DNA of 47,228 bases from NCBI GenBank assembly GCA_902797035.1, contig CADBRH010000039.1, forward strand, positions 1-47,228, read 5' to 3'. Below the pieces are notes generated by a model. That model searched no databases, was not told the DNA's origin, and worked only from the letters and a program-made list of their open reading frames with translations. The position numbers were made by a program, and so were the translations under genes. Position 1 is the first letter of the stretch, and each line of letters begins with the position of its first letter. Shown here one piece after another: positions 9,647-18,054 of this stretch. This DNA comes from an uncultured Bacteroidia bacterium. GTDB taxonomy: Bacteria > Bacteroidota > Bacteroidia > Bacteroidales > UBA932.

Positions 9647-10948
9647 ATGAAAAAGATCACTCTTGTACTGCTGGCTTTGGCGATGGCGTTCGGGGCAAAG
9701 GTCTCGGCGCAGGGTAAATTCGGTGCCGACAGCGCCGAGTGTGTTAAGTACCTTTCCTATTATCAAGAGTACTACAAGCAGAAGAATTATGATGACGCTC
9801 TCCCCAACTGGAGAAAGGCCATGAAGCTCTGCCCTCCTACAGCGAGCCAGAACATGCTTCTCAACGGAATGACCCTTCTCGGAAGAGAAATCAATAAGAC
9901 AAAGGACGCCGCTGCCCGGGCAGCCCTCGTGGATTCCCTTTTGAGCCTCAACGACCTCAGGGCCCAGTACTATCCTAAGTATGCCGTGGCGGCCTTGAAC
10001 ACCAAGGGTCAATACATGACTCAGTTCTACAAGGATCCCAAGGCGCTATATGACGGTCTGGGAGTGATCGTGGCCACCAACAAGGAGCAGACTAAGCCCA
10101 GTCTCCTGCTTCTTCAGCTTAACTCGGCGATCGACCTCTTCAAGGCCGACAAGCTTGGCGCCGAGGATGTTATCAATACCTACCAGAACGCTATAGCCCT
10201 GTTGGGCAAGACTGAGCAGACCGAGGATGTCACGAAGGCCAAGGCTGACATAGAGGGCCTGTTCATCACCAGCCAGGTGGCGAGCTGCGACAACCTTATC
10301 GCCCTGTTCACCCCTCGTTACGAGGCCGATCCTGACAACATCGACCTTATCACCAACATCGTGAAGATGATGGGTAACACCGAGGGTTGCCAGAACAACG
10401 ACCTCTTCCTCAAGGCCGTGACCAAGATGCACGCCAACGAGCCTTCGGCCGCTTCCGCGTACTATCTTTATAAGCTTCACGCCGCCAAGGACGAGACCTC
10501 GACCGCCGTCAAGTATCTCGAGGAGGCTCTGAACTTCGGAGACCTAGACACGCAGACCAAAGCCAATTATCAGCTGGAGCTCGCCGCTTTCGCGCTCAAG
10601 AATAACATGTACGCCAAGGCGTTCGGCGCCGCCCAGAAGGCCGCTGAGTTCGATCCCGCCAACCAGGGCAAGGCCTACTACATAATCGGTACTATCTGGG
10701 GGTCTGTCAGCTGCGGAGGCAACGAGGTTGAGAGAAGGGCCAAGTACTGGGTGGCGGTGGACTACCTGCAGAAGGCTAAGGCCGCCGATGAGTCCCTCAC
10801 CGCTGACTGCAACAAACTCATAGGCCAGTACAGCGTGTACTACCCGCAGAAGGCTGAGGCGTTCATGTATGACGTTGTGGACGGCCAGTCCTACACCGTC
10901 AATTGCGGAGGAATGCGCGCCACCACAACCGTAAGGACCCAGAAGTAG
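9647..10948 (+). CDS. Periplasmic tetratricopeptide-repeat protein
   Basis: The 433-residue protein has a clear signal peptide (KKITLVLLALAMAFGAKVSA, cleavage near residue 22). Helical-repeat segments follow: CVKYLSYYQEYYKQKNYDDALPNWRKAMKL near the N terminus and NNMYAKAFGAAQKAAEFDPANQGKAYYIIG towards the C terminus both fit TPR helices A and B. It would act as a protein-interaction scaffold in the periplasm; the partner is not evident. It lies between an outer-membrane barrel protein and lptC, and conserved clusters of this type in Bacteroidetes suggest a role in envelope assembly (inference). A 10-base tandem duplication spans its stop codon. Confidence 0.8.
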   Translation: MKKITLVLLALAMAFGAKVSAQGKFGADSAECVKYLSYYQEYYKQKNYDDALPNWRKAMKLCPPTASQNMLLNGMTLLGREINKTKDAAARAALVDSLLSLNDLRAQYYPKYAVAALNTKGQYMTQFYKDPKALYDGLGVIVATNKEQTKPSLLLLQLNSAIDLFKADKLGAEDVINTYQNAIALLGKTEQTEDVTKAKADIEGLFITSQVASCDNLIALFTPRYEADPDNIDLITNIVKMMGNTEGCQNNDLFLKAVTKMHANEPSAASAYYLYKLHAAKDETSTAVKYLEEALNFGDLDTQTKANYQLELAAFALKNNMYAKAFGAAQKAAEFDPANQGKAYYIIGTIWGSVSCGGNEVERRAKYWVAVDYLQKAKAADESLTADCNKLIGQYSVYYPQKAEAFMYDVVDGQSYTVNCGGMRATTTVRTQK

Positions 10949-10958
10949 CCAGAAGTAG
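10939..10958 (+). repeat. 10-base tandem duplication across the TPR-gene stop
   Basis: CCAGAAGTAG occurs twice in direct succession (10939-10948 and 10949-10958). The first copy contains the TAG stop of the TPR gene; the second lies in the short gap before lptC. It looks like a replication-slippage duplication. Confidence 0.85.
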
Positions 10959-10970
10959 TAAGTACCAGGG

Positions 10971-11603
10971 TTGAAAAGCCTGACACATACGATTTCGATG
11001 ATTGCAACCGCCGCCGCGGTTGCTTTCATCTTCTTTTCCTGCAACAAAAAGCTTTCGGAGGCGGCGAGGCTCGATCTCTCCCAGACACCCGTCCAGACTG
11101 TTGACAGCCTTTTCATGGTCCAGACAAGGAATGGCGGTTTGAGGATGAGAGTCGAGGCTGACGTGATGGAGAGGTACGACAATGACACATGCTCCTTCGA
11201 GCTGTTTCCCAGTGGCCTGCATGTGTTCGCGTATTCGGAGGACGACATGCTCGAGACGGTGCTGCACTCCAACAACGCAAAGCACTTCAAGTCGAAGACG
11301 AGTGACGAGGAATACTGGTCCGCGTTCGGCGACGTTACCGTCCAGAACATAGTCAACCGGCAAACCCTTGAGACCGACACCCTATACTGGGACCAGGCCA
11401 GTCAGGAGATTTACACCGACTGCTATGTGAGAATGTACACCGAGGACGATTTCATGCAGGGCTACGGGATGCGCTCCGACGAGATGGCCAGAAACTGCAT
11501 CCTTTACAGGCCGTTCAACAGCTATGTCTATGTGCTTCAGGACTCGACTAAGGTGGTGATAGATTCTGTCAACTTTATAGGGCCTTTACTCAAAAAAAGA
11601 TGA
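10971..11603 (+). CDS. lptC: LPS-export protein LptC (lipoprotein form)
   Basis: The 210-residue protein is LptC-like: the periplasmic link that passes lipopolysaccharide from LptB2FG to LptA. The start is a TTG at 10971, giving MKSLTHTISMIATAAAV with a basic residue before the hydrophobic core; the ATG at 10998 would remove the charged n-region, so TTG is preferred. FFSC at about residues 21-24 resembles a lipobox. The body (residues 37-190) is beta-rich, with segments such as LRMRVEADVMERYDND and DTLYWDQASQEIYTDC that fit the LptC/OstA jellyroll pattern. It sits in the coaX-to-ppiD envelope cluster, 22 bases after the TPR gene. Confidence 0.8.
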   Translation: MKSLTHTISMIATAAAVAFIFFSCNKKLSEAARLDLSQTPVQTVDSLFMVQTRNGGLRMRVEADVMERYDNDTCSFELFPSGLHVFAYSEDDMLETVLHSNNAKHFKSKTSDEEYWSAFGDVTVQNIVNRQTLETDTLYWDQASQEIYTDCYVRMYTEDDFMQGYGMRSDEMARNCILYRPFNSYVYVLQDSTKVVIDSVNFIGPLLKKR

Positions 11604-11622
11604 TTAATTGAATAAAAATCAC

Positions 11623-11630
11623 TATCTTCG
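11623..11630 (+). promoter_or_regulatory. -7 promoter box upstream of the PpiD-like gene
   Basis: TATCTTCG matches the TAnnTTTG pattern with one change and is followed by CACCCC. It lies 44 bases before the foldase ATG and may give this gene its own promoter in addition to read-through. Confidence 0.45.
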
Positions 11631-11674
11631 CACCCCAATACGGATTAGAGTAGTATTTAGAAAAAAGATAAGAA

Positions 11675-13771
11675 ATGGCGATTCTTCAGAAAACCCGTGA
11701 AAAGGCCGGACTCGCGGTGTCCGTAATCATCGCGCTGGCTCTCTTGTCATTTATCATTGATCCCGGCACTTTGGAGTCCGCTTTCCAGATGATGTCGTCA
11801 AAGAACAATGTGGGAGAAATCAACGGTAAGGCCGTGTCCTATGTCGATTTCCAGCAGGACATCGACAACTTCACCACTATCAACGAGATAGTGACAGGGA
11901 ACACGGCGCAGAACGATCAACAGCAACAGCAAATCCGCGACGCCGCCTGGCAGAGCCTTCTGGACAAGTATCTGTTCGTCAAGAAGGCCAACGAGGCCGG
12001 TATCAGGGTCGGGGACGAGGAGATGAAAGCTCTTCTCGCCGGAGATATCGTTTCTCCAATCATCGCCCAGAACCCCGCGTTTGTGGATGAGACCGGAACG
12101 TTCTCTCCCGCCGCCCTTCAGAACTTCATCAACAGCATCCCCTCGGATAATACCGGTAGGCTCGCCGCTTATTGGAACTATCTCCAGAATACCGTCCGCT
12201 CACAGCAGTATTACACCAAGTACGGGTCTCTTTTCACCAACAGCAACATCCAGAGCCCTCTCATGGCCCGCAAGGCCATTGAGGAGAACAACGAGACCTC
12301 CAATGTGGACTTTGTCCTGGTTCCTCTCGCCTACGCTACCGACACCACAATCAAGGTCAGCGCCGCCGAGATCAAGAAATACTACGAGGATCACAAGCAC
12401 CTGTTCCAGCAGGGCGCCACAAGGGATATGGAATATGTCGTTTTCGAGGTGAAGCCCTCCGAGTCTGACATCGCCGCCGCCAACGAGGCGATCGATAACC
12501 TCCACGATGAGTTCGCCCAGACCGACGCCATGAAGTCCTTCCTCGCGAAGAACTCCGAGAGGCCTCTTGACGAGTATTGGTACAAGGACGGTGAGCTCAA
12601 CGTGGTCAACACCGACATCAACGATTTCGTGTTCGGCAACGCCGCCGGCACCTCTCCTGTCGTCAAGGACAACAACAACGTGTTCTACGCCGCCAGGATT
12701 ATGGATTCCGCCAATATTCCCGACTCCGTTTATGTCAGGCATATCCTTCTCGCCGGGACCAATCAGACCCAGCTGGCCGACAGCCTTCTCGGCGTTCTCG
12801 GTAAGGGTGAGAGTTTCTCCAATCTCGCCGCCTCGTATTCGGCCGACAACCAGTCAGCCATGGACGGGGAACTGGGCAACCTCGGCTGGATGACCCAGAA
12901 TTACATGGTGAACGGATTCGCCCCTATTTTCACCGCCCAGGTCAAGAAGCCATTCATCCTCAAGACCCAGTACGGGACACACATCGTCGAGGTCACCAAC
13001 AGGACCGCCCCCGTCGCCAAAAAGCAGGTGGCCATCCTTCAGAAGACTTCCCTCGCCAGCAACGAGACATTCAATGAGTATTACGCCCAGGCCAGCAAGT
13101 TCGCAAACCTCGCCGCCGGCGGTTACCAGGATTATCTCGCCGCCGTGGATTCTTGCGGGACATATTCTCACCCTATGAACGGTGTTCTCGAGAGCACTTC
13201 CAGCTACGGCGCCATCGATCAGGCCAAGGAGGTCACAAGGTGGGTCTTCGACAATAAGGTCGGAAAAGTTTCACCCATTATCACTGTGAATAACAACTAC
13301 TTCTTCGTGGCTACCGTTAAGGGTATCCACAAAGAGGGCACGGCCACGCTTGCCGAGGTCAGCCCCATGATCAACCAGCAGCTCTACGGCGACAAGTCCA
13401 GCGCCAAGGCCGCCGAGGAGATCGCCGCCAAGATCGCCGGGCTGGACGACCTTCAGGTCATCGCCGACACTCTTCACAGTGTGATAAGCTCCGGCGTGGA
13501 TGTGAGGTTCGCCTCCCTGACCGGACAGGGTCTTGATCCCAAGTTCATCGGAGCGGTCGTCGTGGCCCCCGTGGGCCAGATCAGCGGCCCCGTCCCCGGA
13601 ACCATCGGGACTTATGTGTTCAAGGTCAATTCCCGTGAGGCAGAGTCCTTCTACACCGAGGAGGACGCCAAGAATTACCTCGCCCAGATGAACTCCTACG
13701 CTTCGCAGATGGTTCTTCCCGCGATGATGCAGGAGGCCGGCGTCAAGGACAACAGGGCCCGTTTCTTCTAG
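11675..13771 (+). CDS. ppiD: Membrane-anchored peptidylprolyl isomerase, PpiD/SurA type
   Basis: The 698-residue protein has an N-terminal membrane anchor (LAVSVIIALALLSFIID, about residues 13-29), a SurA-like chaperone domain starting VGEINGKAVSYVDFQQDI, a parvulin domain (about 345-450) containing VYVRHILLAGTNQTQLADSLL, GELGNLGWM and KTQYGTHIVEV, and a C-terminal chaperone-like region. The architecture matches PpiD-type periplasmic foldases that help outer-membrane proteins fold. It is the last gene of the rightward cluster and is followed by a strong hairpin terminator. Its length exceeds that of E. coli PpiD (623 residues) but is common in Bacteroidetes. Confidence 0.92.
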   Translation: MAILQKTREKAGLAVSVIIALALLSFIIDPGTLESAFQMMSSKNNVGEINGKAVSYVDFQQDIDNFTTINEIVTGNTAQNDQQQQQIRDAAWQSLLDKYLFVKKANEAGIRVGDEEMKALLAGDIVSPIIAQNPAFVDETGTFSPAALQNFINSIPSDNTGRLAAYWNYLQNTVRSQQYYTKYGSLFTNSNIQSPLMARKAIEENNETSNVDFVLVPLAYATDTTIKVSAAEIKKYYEDHKHLFQQGATRDMEYVVFEVKPSESDIAAANEAIDNLHDEFAQTDAMKSFLAKNSERPLDEYWYKDGELNVVNTDINDFVFGNAAGTSPVVKDNNNVFYAARIMDSANIPDSVYVRHILLAGTNQTQLADSLLGVLGKGESFSNLAASYSADNQSAMDGELGNLGWMTQNYMVNGFAPIFTAQVKKPFILKTQYGTHIVEVTNRTAPVAKKQVAILQKTSLASNETFNEYYAQASKFANLAAGGYQDYLAAVDSCGTYSHPMNGVLESTSSYGAIDQAKEVTRWVFDNKVGKVSPIITVNNNYFFVATVKGIHKEGTATLAEVSPMINQQLYGDKSSAKAAEEIAAKIAGLDDLQVIADTLHSVISSGVDVRFASLTGQGLDPKFIGAVVVAPVGQISGPVPGTIGTYVFKVNSREAESFYTEEDAKNYLAQMNSYASQMVLPAMMQEAGVKDNRARFF

Positions 13772-13791
13772 CGTAGAGACCAATTGAAAAC

Positions 13792-13832
13792 AAACAGGCT
13801 GACCGTAATGGCCAGCCTGTTTTGTTTATTTT
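13792..13832 (+). terminator. Rho-independent terminator after ppiD
   Basis: AAACAGGCTG (13792-13801) pairs perfectly with CAGCCTGTTT (13813-13822), with further CC/GG pairing inside the loop, and a T-rich tail follows. It lies between two convergent genes and could terminate the leftward gene too, as A-rich sequence precedes the stem. Confidence 0.9.
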
Positions 13833-13843
13833 CCCGAGAGGGG

Positions 13844-14329
13844 TTACTCGTCCTCGGTGAAGATCTTCACGATAGCCTCGAGTTTTTCCCTCAAGCGAGC
13901 GGTGTCAATACTTTCCGTAAGCCCCTCAAGGCCTTTCTTGATATTCTCGACGCTTTTCCGCAAAGACGCCGTGTCGATGTTGTCGATCATCTCGTTGATG
14001 GTCTCGGGAATCTTCTCAAGAACCCCTCCAACCGTTTCTGTTGCCCCGGAAATCTCTTTCTCAAGCACCATGGCCCCGTAGCGGCCGGTCGCTTTCATGA
14101 CTTGGATTTTCTCGGCGGCGGAGTAGGAGTCGTAGTTCTCCTGAATCTCCGCCATGATGGTGTCGTACTCCTCTTTAGACTTGGTCCAATCATCCTCGTT
14201 GTAGTTCTTGTATTCTTTCTCTGTAGCATCGACAAACTTGTCGAGACGATCGGGAAGACTTATCGTCGCGGCGCAGCCAAAAGCTAACATCATAGCCGCG
14301 CAAAACGCTGTCAGTGTGGAGTTTCTCAT
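13844..14329 (-). CDS. Small predicted lipoprotein, function unknown
   Basis: The 161-residue protein has a short lipoprotein signal peptide ending LAFGC (lipid-modified Cys19). The mature part is highly charged and mostly helical, with KEYKNYNEDDWTKSKEEYDTIMAEI and a C-terminal repeat-like half in which IDNIDTASLRKSVENIKKGLEGL resembles TESIDTARLREKLEAIVKIF. Small Bacteroidetes lipoproteins of this style (DUF6565-like) are known but uncharacterised; that family name is from memory and is tentative. It lies between ychF and the ppiD terminator, read leftward. Confidence 0.7.
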   Translation of the reverse strand: MRNSTLTAFCAAMMLAFGCAATISLPDRLDKFVDATEKEYKNYNEDDWTKSKEEYDTIMAEIQENYDSYSAAEKIQVMKATGRYGAMVLEKEISGATETVGGVLEKIPETINEMIDNIDTASLRKSVENIKKGLEGLTESIDTARLREKLEAIVKIFTEDE

Positions 14330-14341
14330 CTTGATATACTA

Positions 14342-15445
14342 TTACACGTTAAACAGAAAATGCATAATGTCCCCGTCTTGGACGACGTATTCCTTGCCTT
14401 CCGTGGCAAGTTTTCCCGCTGCCCTCGCCGCGCTCTCACCCCCAAGGCTCACATAGTCATCGTATTTGATAACCTCGGCCCTGATGAAGCCTTTCTCGAA
14501 GTCGGTGTGGATGACTCCGGCGGCTTTTGGAGCCTTGTCTCCCTCGTGGATGGTCCACGCCCTGCACTCGTCGGCGCCGGCGGTGAAGAAAGTCCTCAGC
14601 CCGAGGAGATGATAGGCGCCTTGGATGAGCCTGACCACGCCGGACTCTTTCAATCCCATCTCCTCTAGGAACATCTGTCTGTCCTCATAGCTTTCCATCT
14701 CGGCGATCTCTGATTCAGTTTTAGCCGAGATGACTAGTATCTCGGCGTTCTCGTCTTTGACGGCATCCCTCACGGCGTCGACATATTTGTTGCCAGCCAC
14801 CGCTGAGGCGTCATCGACGTTACAAACGTACATTACCGGCTTGTTGGTGAGAAGGTATAGGTCCCTCGCGAGGGTAGCCTCCTCCTCGTTCACCAGCCCT
14901 ACGGTCCTGCACGACCTCCCCTGCAGGAGAGCCTCTTTGTAACGTAGCAGCAGGTCAACCAGTTTCTTGGCGTTCTTATCCCCTCCTGTGGTGGCCTGCT
15001 TCATTGATTTGGCGAGTCTTGACTCGACAGTCTCCAGATCCTTGATCTGCAGCTCCAGGTCAACCACCTCCTTGTCCCTGACGGGATCGACGCTTCCGTC
15101 CACATGGACGACGTTACCGTCGTCAAAACAGCGCAGCACATGAAGGATGGCGTCTGTTTCCCTGATGTTCGCCAGAAATTGGTTGCCCAACCCTTCTCCC
15201 TTACTCGCGCCCTTGACAAGTCCGGCGATGTCCACGATATCCACAGTGGCCGGGACGACGCTTTTCGGCTTGCACATGTCGGCGAGTATCTCAAGCCTTC
15301 TGTCCGGCACGTTCGTCGATCCCAGATTGGGCTCGATCGTGCAGAAAGGGAAATTGGCGCTCTGGGCTTTTCCGGAGCTGACACAGTTGAAAAGGGTTGA
15401 TTTGCCGACATTCGGAAGTCCGACTATTCCGCATTTAAGGGACAT
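14342..15445 (-). CDS. ychF: Ribosome-associated GTPase/ATPase YchF
   Basis: The ATG at 15445 gives 367 residues, the normal YchF length; a longer frame to 15529 adds 28 residues with no family match and crosses the promoter. The protein starts [20 protein letters not shown] with the G1/P-loop. [20 protein letters not shown] follows as G3, and NVDD stands where canonical GTPases have NKxD, the change linked to ATP preference in this family. The C-terminal TGS domain includes [17 protein letters not shown] and the end motif [14 protein letters not shown]. YchF binds ribosomes and is linked to stress responses. A TATCTTTG box stands upstream. Confidence 0.96.
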   Translation of the reverse strand: MSLKCGIVGLPNVGKSTLFNCVSSGKAQSANFPFCTIEPNLGSTNVPDRRLEILADMCKPKSVVPATVDIVDIAGLVKGASKGEGLGNQFLANIRETDAILHVLRCFDDGNVVHVDGSVDPVRDKEVVDLELQIKDLETVESRLAKSMKQATTGGDKNAKKLVDLLLRYKEALLQGRSCRTVGLVNEEEATLARDLYLLTNKPVMYVCNVDDASAVAGNKYVDAVRDAVKDENAEILVISAKTESEIAEMESYEDRQMFLEEMGLKESGVVRLIQGAYHLLGLRTFFTAGADECRAWTIHEGDKAPKAAGVIHTDFEKGFIRAEVIKYDDYVSLGGESAARAAGKLATEGKEYVVQDGDIMHFLFNV

Positions 15446-15485
15446 ATCGTGTTGGTTTAGAGGTTCAATCAAAAATTCTTGAGGA

Positions 15486-15493
15486 CAAAGATA
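15486..15493 (-). promoter_or_regulatory. -7 promoter box of ychF
   Basis: The minus strand reads TATCTTTG, a perfect TAnnTTTG match 40 bases before the ychF ATG chosen here. Its position supports that shorter start. Confidence 0.6.
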
Positions 15494-15582
15494 CGAATCA
15501 TAAGAAAATGTTCTTTTGTTTATGATCATTTTTTCCGTTTCCTATCCCCATCTTGGATGTCGTTCATTAAAAAGGTCAATCC

Positions 15583-16494
15583 GTGTTCCAGAGTTTTCTT
15601 GTTGCCGCTGTCCTTCTTTTTCCGCCAGTTCCAGCGGTGGGGGATTCCACGCTGCTGATGTTCTGGAACATCGAGAACTTCTTCGGCTGGAAGGCCGAGG
15701 CTATGGAAAACAAATATTGGACCCGAAGGAAATACTCCCGGAAATGCCAGGCGTTCTCCAAGGCCGTTCTTTGGATATCTGACGAATCGGGCCGCCCTCC
15801 GGACTTGATCGGGTTGGCGGAAGTGGAGGACAGGAAGGTCGTCGAGTCTTTGTTGAAAGAGACCCCTTTGAGGCGCCTCGGGTATGGGATAGTCCACTAT
15901 GACTCGCCGGATCCAAGAGGAATAGATGTCGCCCTGTTGTTTCGTAAAGACAGGTTGAGATTATTATATTCCAAGCCTTTACGAATAAACGGTGTCGTCA
16001 CAAGGGATATTCTTCTGGCTGGTTTCGAACGGGCTGGCGGGGACTCTCTGGCTGTTCTCGTCAATCACCATCCCTCCAAGTACGGGGAAGACTCCTCATG
16101 GAGAAGGAGGGCCGCGATGTCGAGGCTTCGCTCGGCCACAGACTCTTTGATGGCGGCCGGCGACAGGAAAATAGTCGCCATGGGGGATTTCAACGACACG
16201 CCGGAATCGACCCTGGAATATTCAAGAATTATGGTGAATCTCGCCGCGCCGCTCTCCCGCAAGGGGATGGGCACGATAAAATACGCCGGAAGGTGGGAGA
16301 TGATAGACATGTTCTTTATCTCTCCTCTTGTCGCCTCGGCGAATCCGGGAGCGGAGATGAGGATAGAGAGAATCCCCTTCCTTATGGTCAGGGACAACGC
16401 CCACTCAGGGGAGAAGCCGCTGAGGACATTCGCTGGCCCGAGATACATCGGCGGAGTCAGCGATCATTGCCCGATAACCCTAGTTATTAGATAA
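15583..16494 (+). CDS. Secreted endonuclease/exonuclease/phosphatase-family protein
   Basis: The GTG start at 15583 gives 303 residues and a signal peptide (QSFLVAAVLLFPPVPAVG); the first ATG (15658) would lose it. The EEP fold is clear: LMFWNIENFFG (about 25-35) gives the first metal/phosphate Asn, LIGLAEVEDRKV the catalytic Glu, VLVNHHPSKYG a strand near the active site, MGDFNDTPES the Asp/Asn pair, and VSDHCPITLV the terminal Asp-His. The family splits phosphodiester bonds in nucleic acids, lipids or sugar phosphates; the substrate cannot be told here. The protein would work in the periplasm or outside the cell. It is divergent from ychF. Confidence 0.85.
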   Translation: MFQSFLVAAVLLFPPVPAVGDSTLLMFWNIENFFGWKAEAMENKYWTRRKYSRKCQAFSKAVLWISDESGRPPDLIGLAEVEDRKVVESLLKETPLRRLGYGIVHYDSPDPRGIDVALLFRKDRLRLLYSKPLRINGVVTRDILLAGFERAGGDSLAVLVNHHPSKYGEDSSWRRRAAMSRLRSATDSLMAAGDRKIVAMGDFNDTPESTLEYSRIMVNLAAPLSRKGMGTIKYAGRWEMIDMFFISPLVASANPGAEMRIERIPFLMVRDNAHSGEKPLRTFAGPRYIGGVSDHCPITLVIR

Positions 16495-16502
16495 TAATTT
16501 AT

Positions 16503-16510
16503 TATTTTTG
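16503..16510 (+). promoter_or_regulatory. Possible -7 promoter box of galK
   Basis: TATTTTTG fits TAnnTTTG and lies 47 bases before the galK ATG, but no -33 TTG stands at the usual distance. Confidence 0.35.
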
Positions 16511-16557
16511 TGAGAACGGGTTGATAGTATTAACGCTCTAATCACATATTTATTGAA

Positions 16558-17703
16558 ATGAAAACCAAAATCAGGGAAAAATTCAAAACTATTTTCGGCT
16601 CGCGCGGCGAAGTGTTCGCTTCCGCCGGACGAGTGAACCTTATCGGGGAACACACTGATTATAACGGTGGTTATGTGTTCCCAGGCGCTATCGATCGAGG
16701 GATCATGGCGGAGATCAAGGTGAACGGGTCAAACAAGGTGAGGGCGTTCTCGCTCGACTATGACGAGTATGTGGAGTTCGGGCTGGCCGAGGAGGACAAG
16801 CCGGATCAGCAATGGGCGAGATATATCTTCGGAGTCTGCAGGGAGACGGTCAAGAGGGGCGGCAAAGTCGAGGGGTTCGACTGCGTGTTCGCCGGAGATG
16901 TGCCGCTCGGCGCCGGACTATCCTCTTCCGCGGCCCTTGAGAGCACGTTCGCTTTCGCCATTAACGAGATTTTCGGCAACGGTATCGACAAATTCACGCT
17001 CGCGAGGATCGGCCAAAGCACCGAGCATAACTATTGCGGGGTCAAATGCGGCATCATGGATCAGTTCGCCTCCATCTTCGGAAAGAAGGGCTGTCTGATC
17101 CGCCTTAATTGCAAGACCCTTGAATACAAGTACTTCCCCTTCAATCCGGAGGGCTACAAGGTCGTCCTGATCGACTCTTGCGTCAAGCATGAGCTCGCCT
17201 CCTCGGCTTATAACAAAAGACGCGAGTCATGCGAGAACGCGGCGGCGGCCATAAAGAAAAACCACCCTGAGGTTGATTTCCTCTCCGACGCGAAGCGTGT
17301 TTGGCTTGAGGAGGTCCGAGATGAGATCCCCGAGGAGGATTTTCTCAGGGCCGAATATGTCATCGGCGAGGTCCAGAGGGTTCTCGACGTTTGCGACGCC
17401 CTTGAAAGGAATGACTATGAGACAGTCGGCGAGATGATGTACCAGACCCACTTCGGCATGAGCAAGCTTTACGAGGTGAGTTGCCCCGAGCTGGACTTCC
17501 TCAACAAGCTGGCCCGCAAATGCGACGTGACCGGATCCCGTGTCATGGGAGGAGGTTTCGGAGGCTGCACGATCAACTTGGTCAAGGAGGAACTCTACGA
17601 AGGTTTCATCGCCGCCGTGAAAGAGAGATTCCCAGCCGAGTTCGGCCACGATGTCAAGATCTACGATGTCGTGATCAGCGACGGCGCGAGAAAGGTGGAG
17701 TGA
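16558..17703 (+). CDS. galK: Galactokinase
   Basis: The 381-residue GHMP kinase phosphorylates galactose to galactose-1-phosphate in the Leloir pathway. Motifs are the galactokinase signature GRVNLIGEHTDYNGGYVFPG (residues 24-43), the ATP loop VPLGAGLSSSAALE (about 116-129), CGIMDQFASIFG with the catalytic Asp, and GSRVMGGGFGGCTINLV near the C terminus. The length is typical. rhaM begins 18 bases downstream, suggesting a small sugar-use unit; galM is about 7 kb away in another operon, and no galT or galE is in the window. Confidence 0.97.
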   Translation: MKTKIREKFKTIFGSRGEVFASAGRVNLIGEHTDYNGGYVFPGAIDRGIMAEIKVNGSNKVRAFSLDYDEYVEFGLAEEDKPDQQWARYIFGVCRETVKRGGKVEGFDCVFAGDVPLGAGLSSSAALESTFAFAINEIFGNGIDKFTLARIGQSTEHNYCGVKCGIMDQFASIFGKKGCLIRLNCKTLEYKYFPFNPEGYKVVLIDSCVKHELASSAYNKRRESCENAAAAIKKNHPEVDFLSDAKRVWLEEVRDEIPEEDFLRAEYVIGEVQRVLDVCDALERNDYETVGEMMYQTHFGMSKLYEVSCPELDFLNKLARKCDVTGSRVMGGGFGGCTINLVKEELYEGFIAAVKERFPAEFGHDVKIYDVVISDGARKVE

Positions 17704-17721
17704 TTTTAATATCAACGGGAT

Positions 17722-18048
17722 ATGGCGAGTCAAGTCAAACGCCTCGCGTTCAAGATGAAATTGAACGAGGGCTTCAAGGAAGAGTATAGGAAGCGTCACG
17801 CCGCCTTGTGGCCGGAGATGAGGAAAATGCTGAAAGACAGCGGAGTGGGCAACTATTCGATATTCCTGGACGAGGAGACGAACATTCTTTTCGCCTATCA
17901 GGAGGTCACCGGGGAAGGCGGGTCCCAGGATCTCGGGACAGAGGAGATTGTCAAGAAATGGTGGGACTACATGGCCGACATCATGGAGGTCAACCCGGAC
18001 AATTCCCCCGTCTCCATCCCCTTGGAGGAGATGTTCTACATGGAATAG
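17722..18048 (+). CDS. rhaM: L-rhamnose mutarotase
   Basis: The 108-residue protein matches RhaM, which interconverts the alpha and beta anomers of L-rhamnose. The motif KLNEGFKEEYRKRHAALWPEM near residues 13-33 contains the catalytic-region His of the family, and KKWWDYMADIM is the conserved tryptophan motif towards the end. Length matches the family (about 104-110). It follows galK by 18 bases and is convergent with the CpXC gene, only 6 bases separating the two stops. No other rhamnose genes lie in the window, so the enzyme may serve several deoxy sugars. Confidence 0.9.
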   Translation: MASQVKRLAFKMKLNEGFKEEYRKRHAALWPEMRKMLKDSGVGNYSIFLDEETNILFAYQEVTGEGGSQDLGTEEIVKKWWDYMADIMEVNPDNSPVSIPLEEMFYME

Positions 18049-18054
18049 CCGGCC

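Noticed and set aside
13800-14287. A 167-codon plus-strand frame opposite the small lipoprotein gene
   Set aside because: The minus-strand frame has a lipoprotein signal and a coherent helical protein, and the plus-strand frame starts inside the ppiD terminator.
15446-15529. Longer ychF start adding 28 residues
   Set aside because: The extension has no family match, crosses a perfect -7 box, and the ATG at 15445 gives the normal length beginning [16 protein letters not shown].
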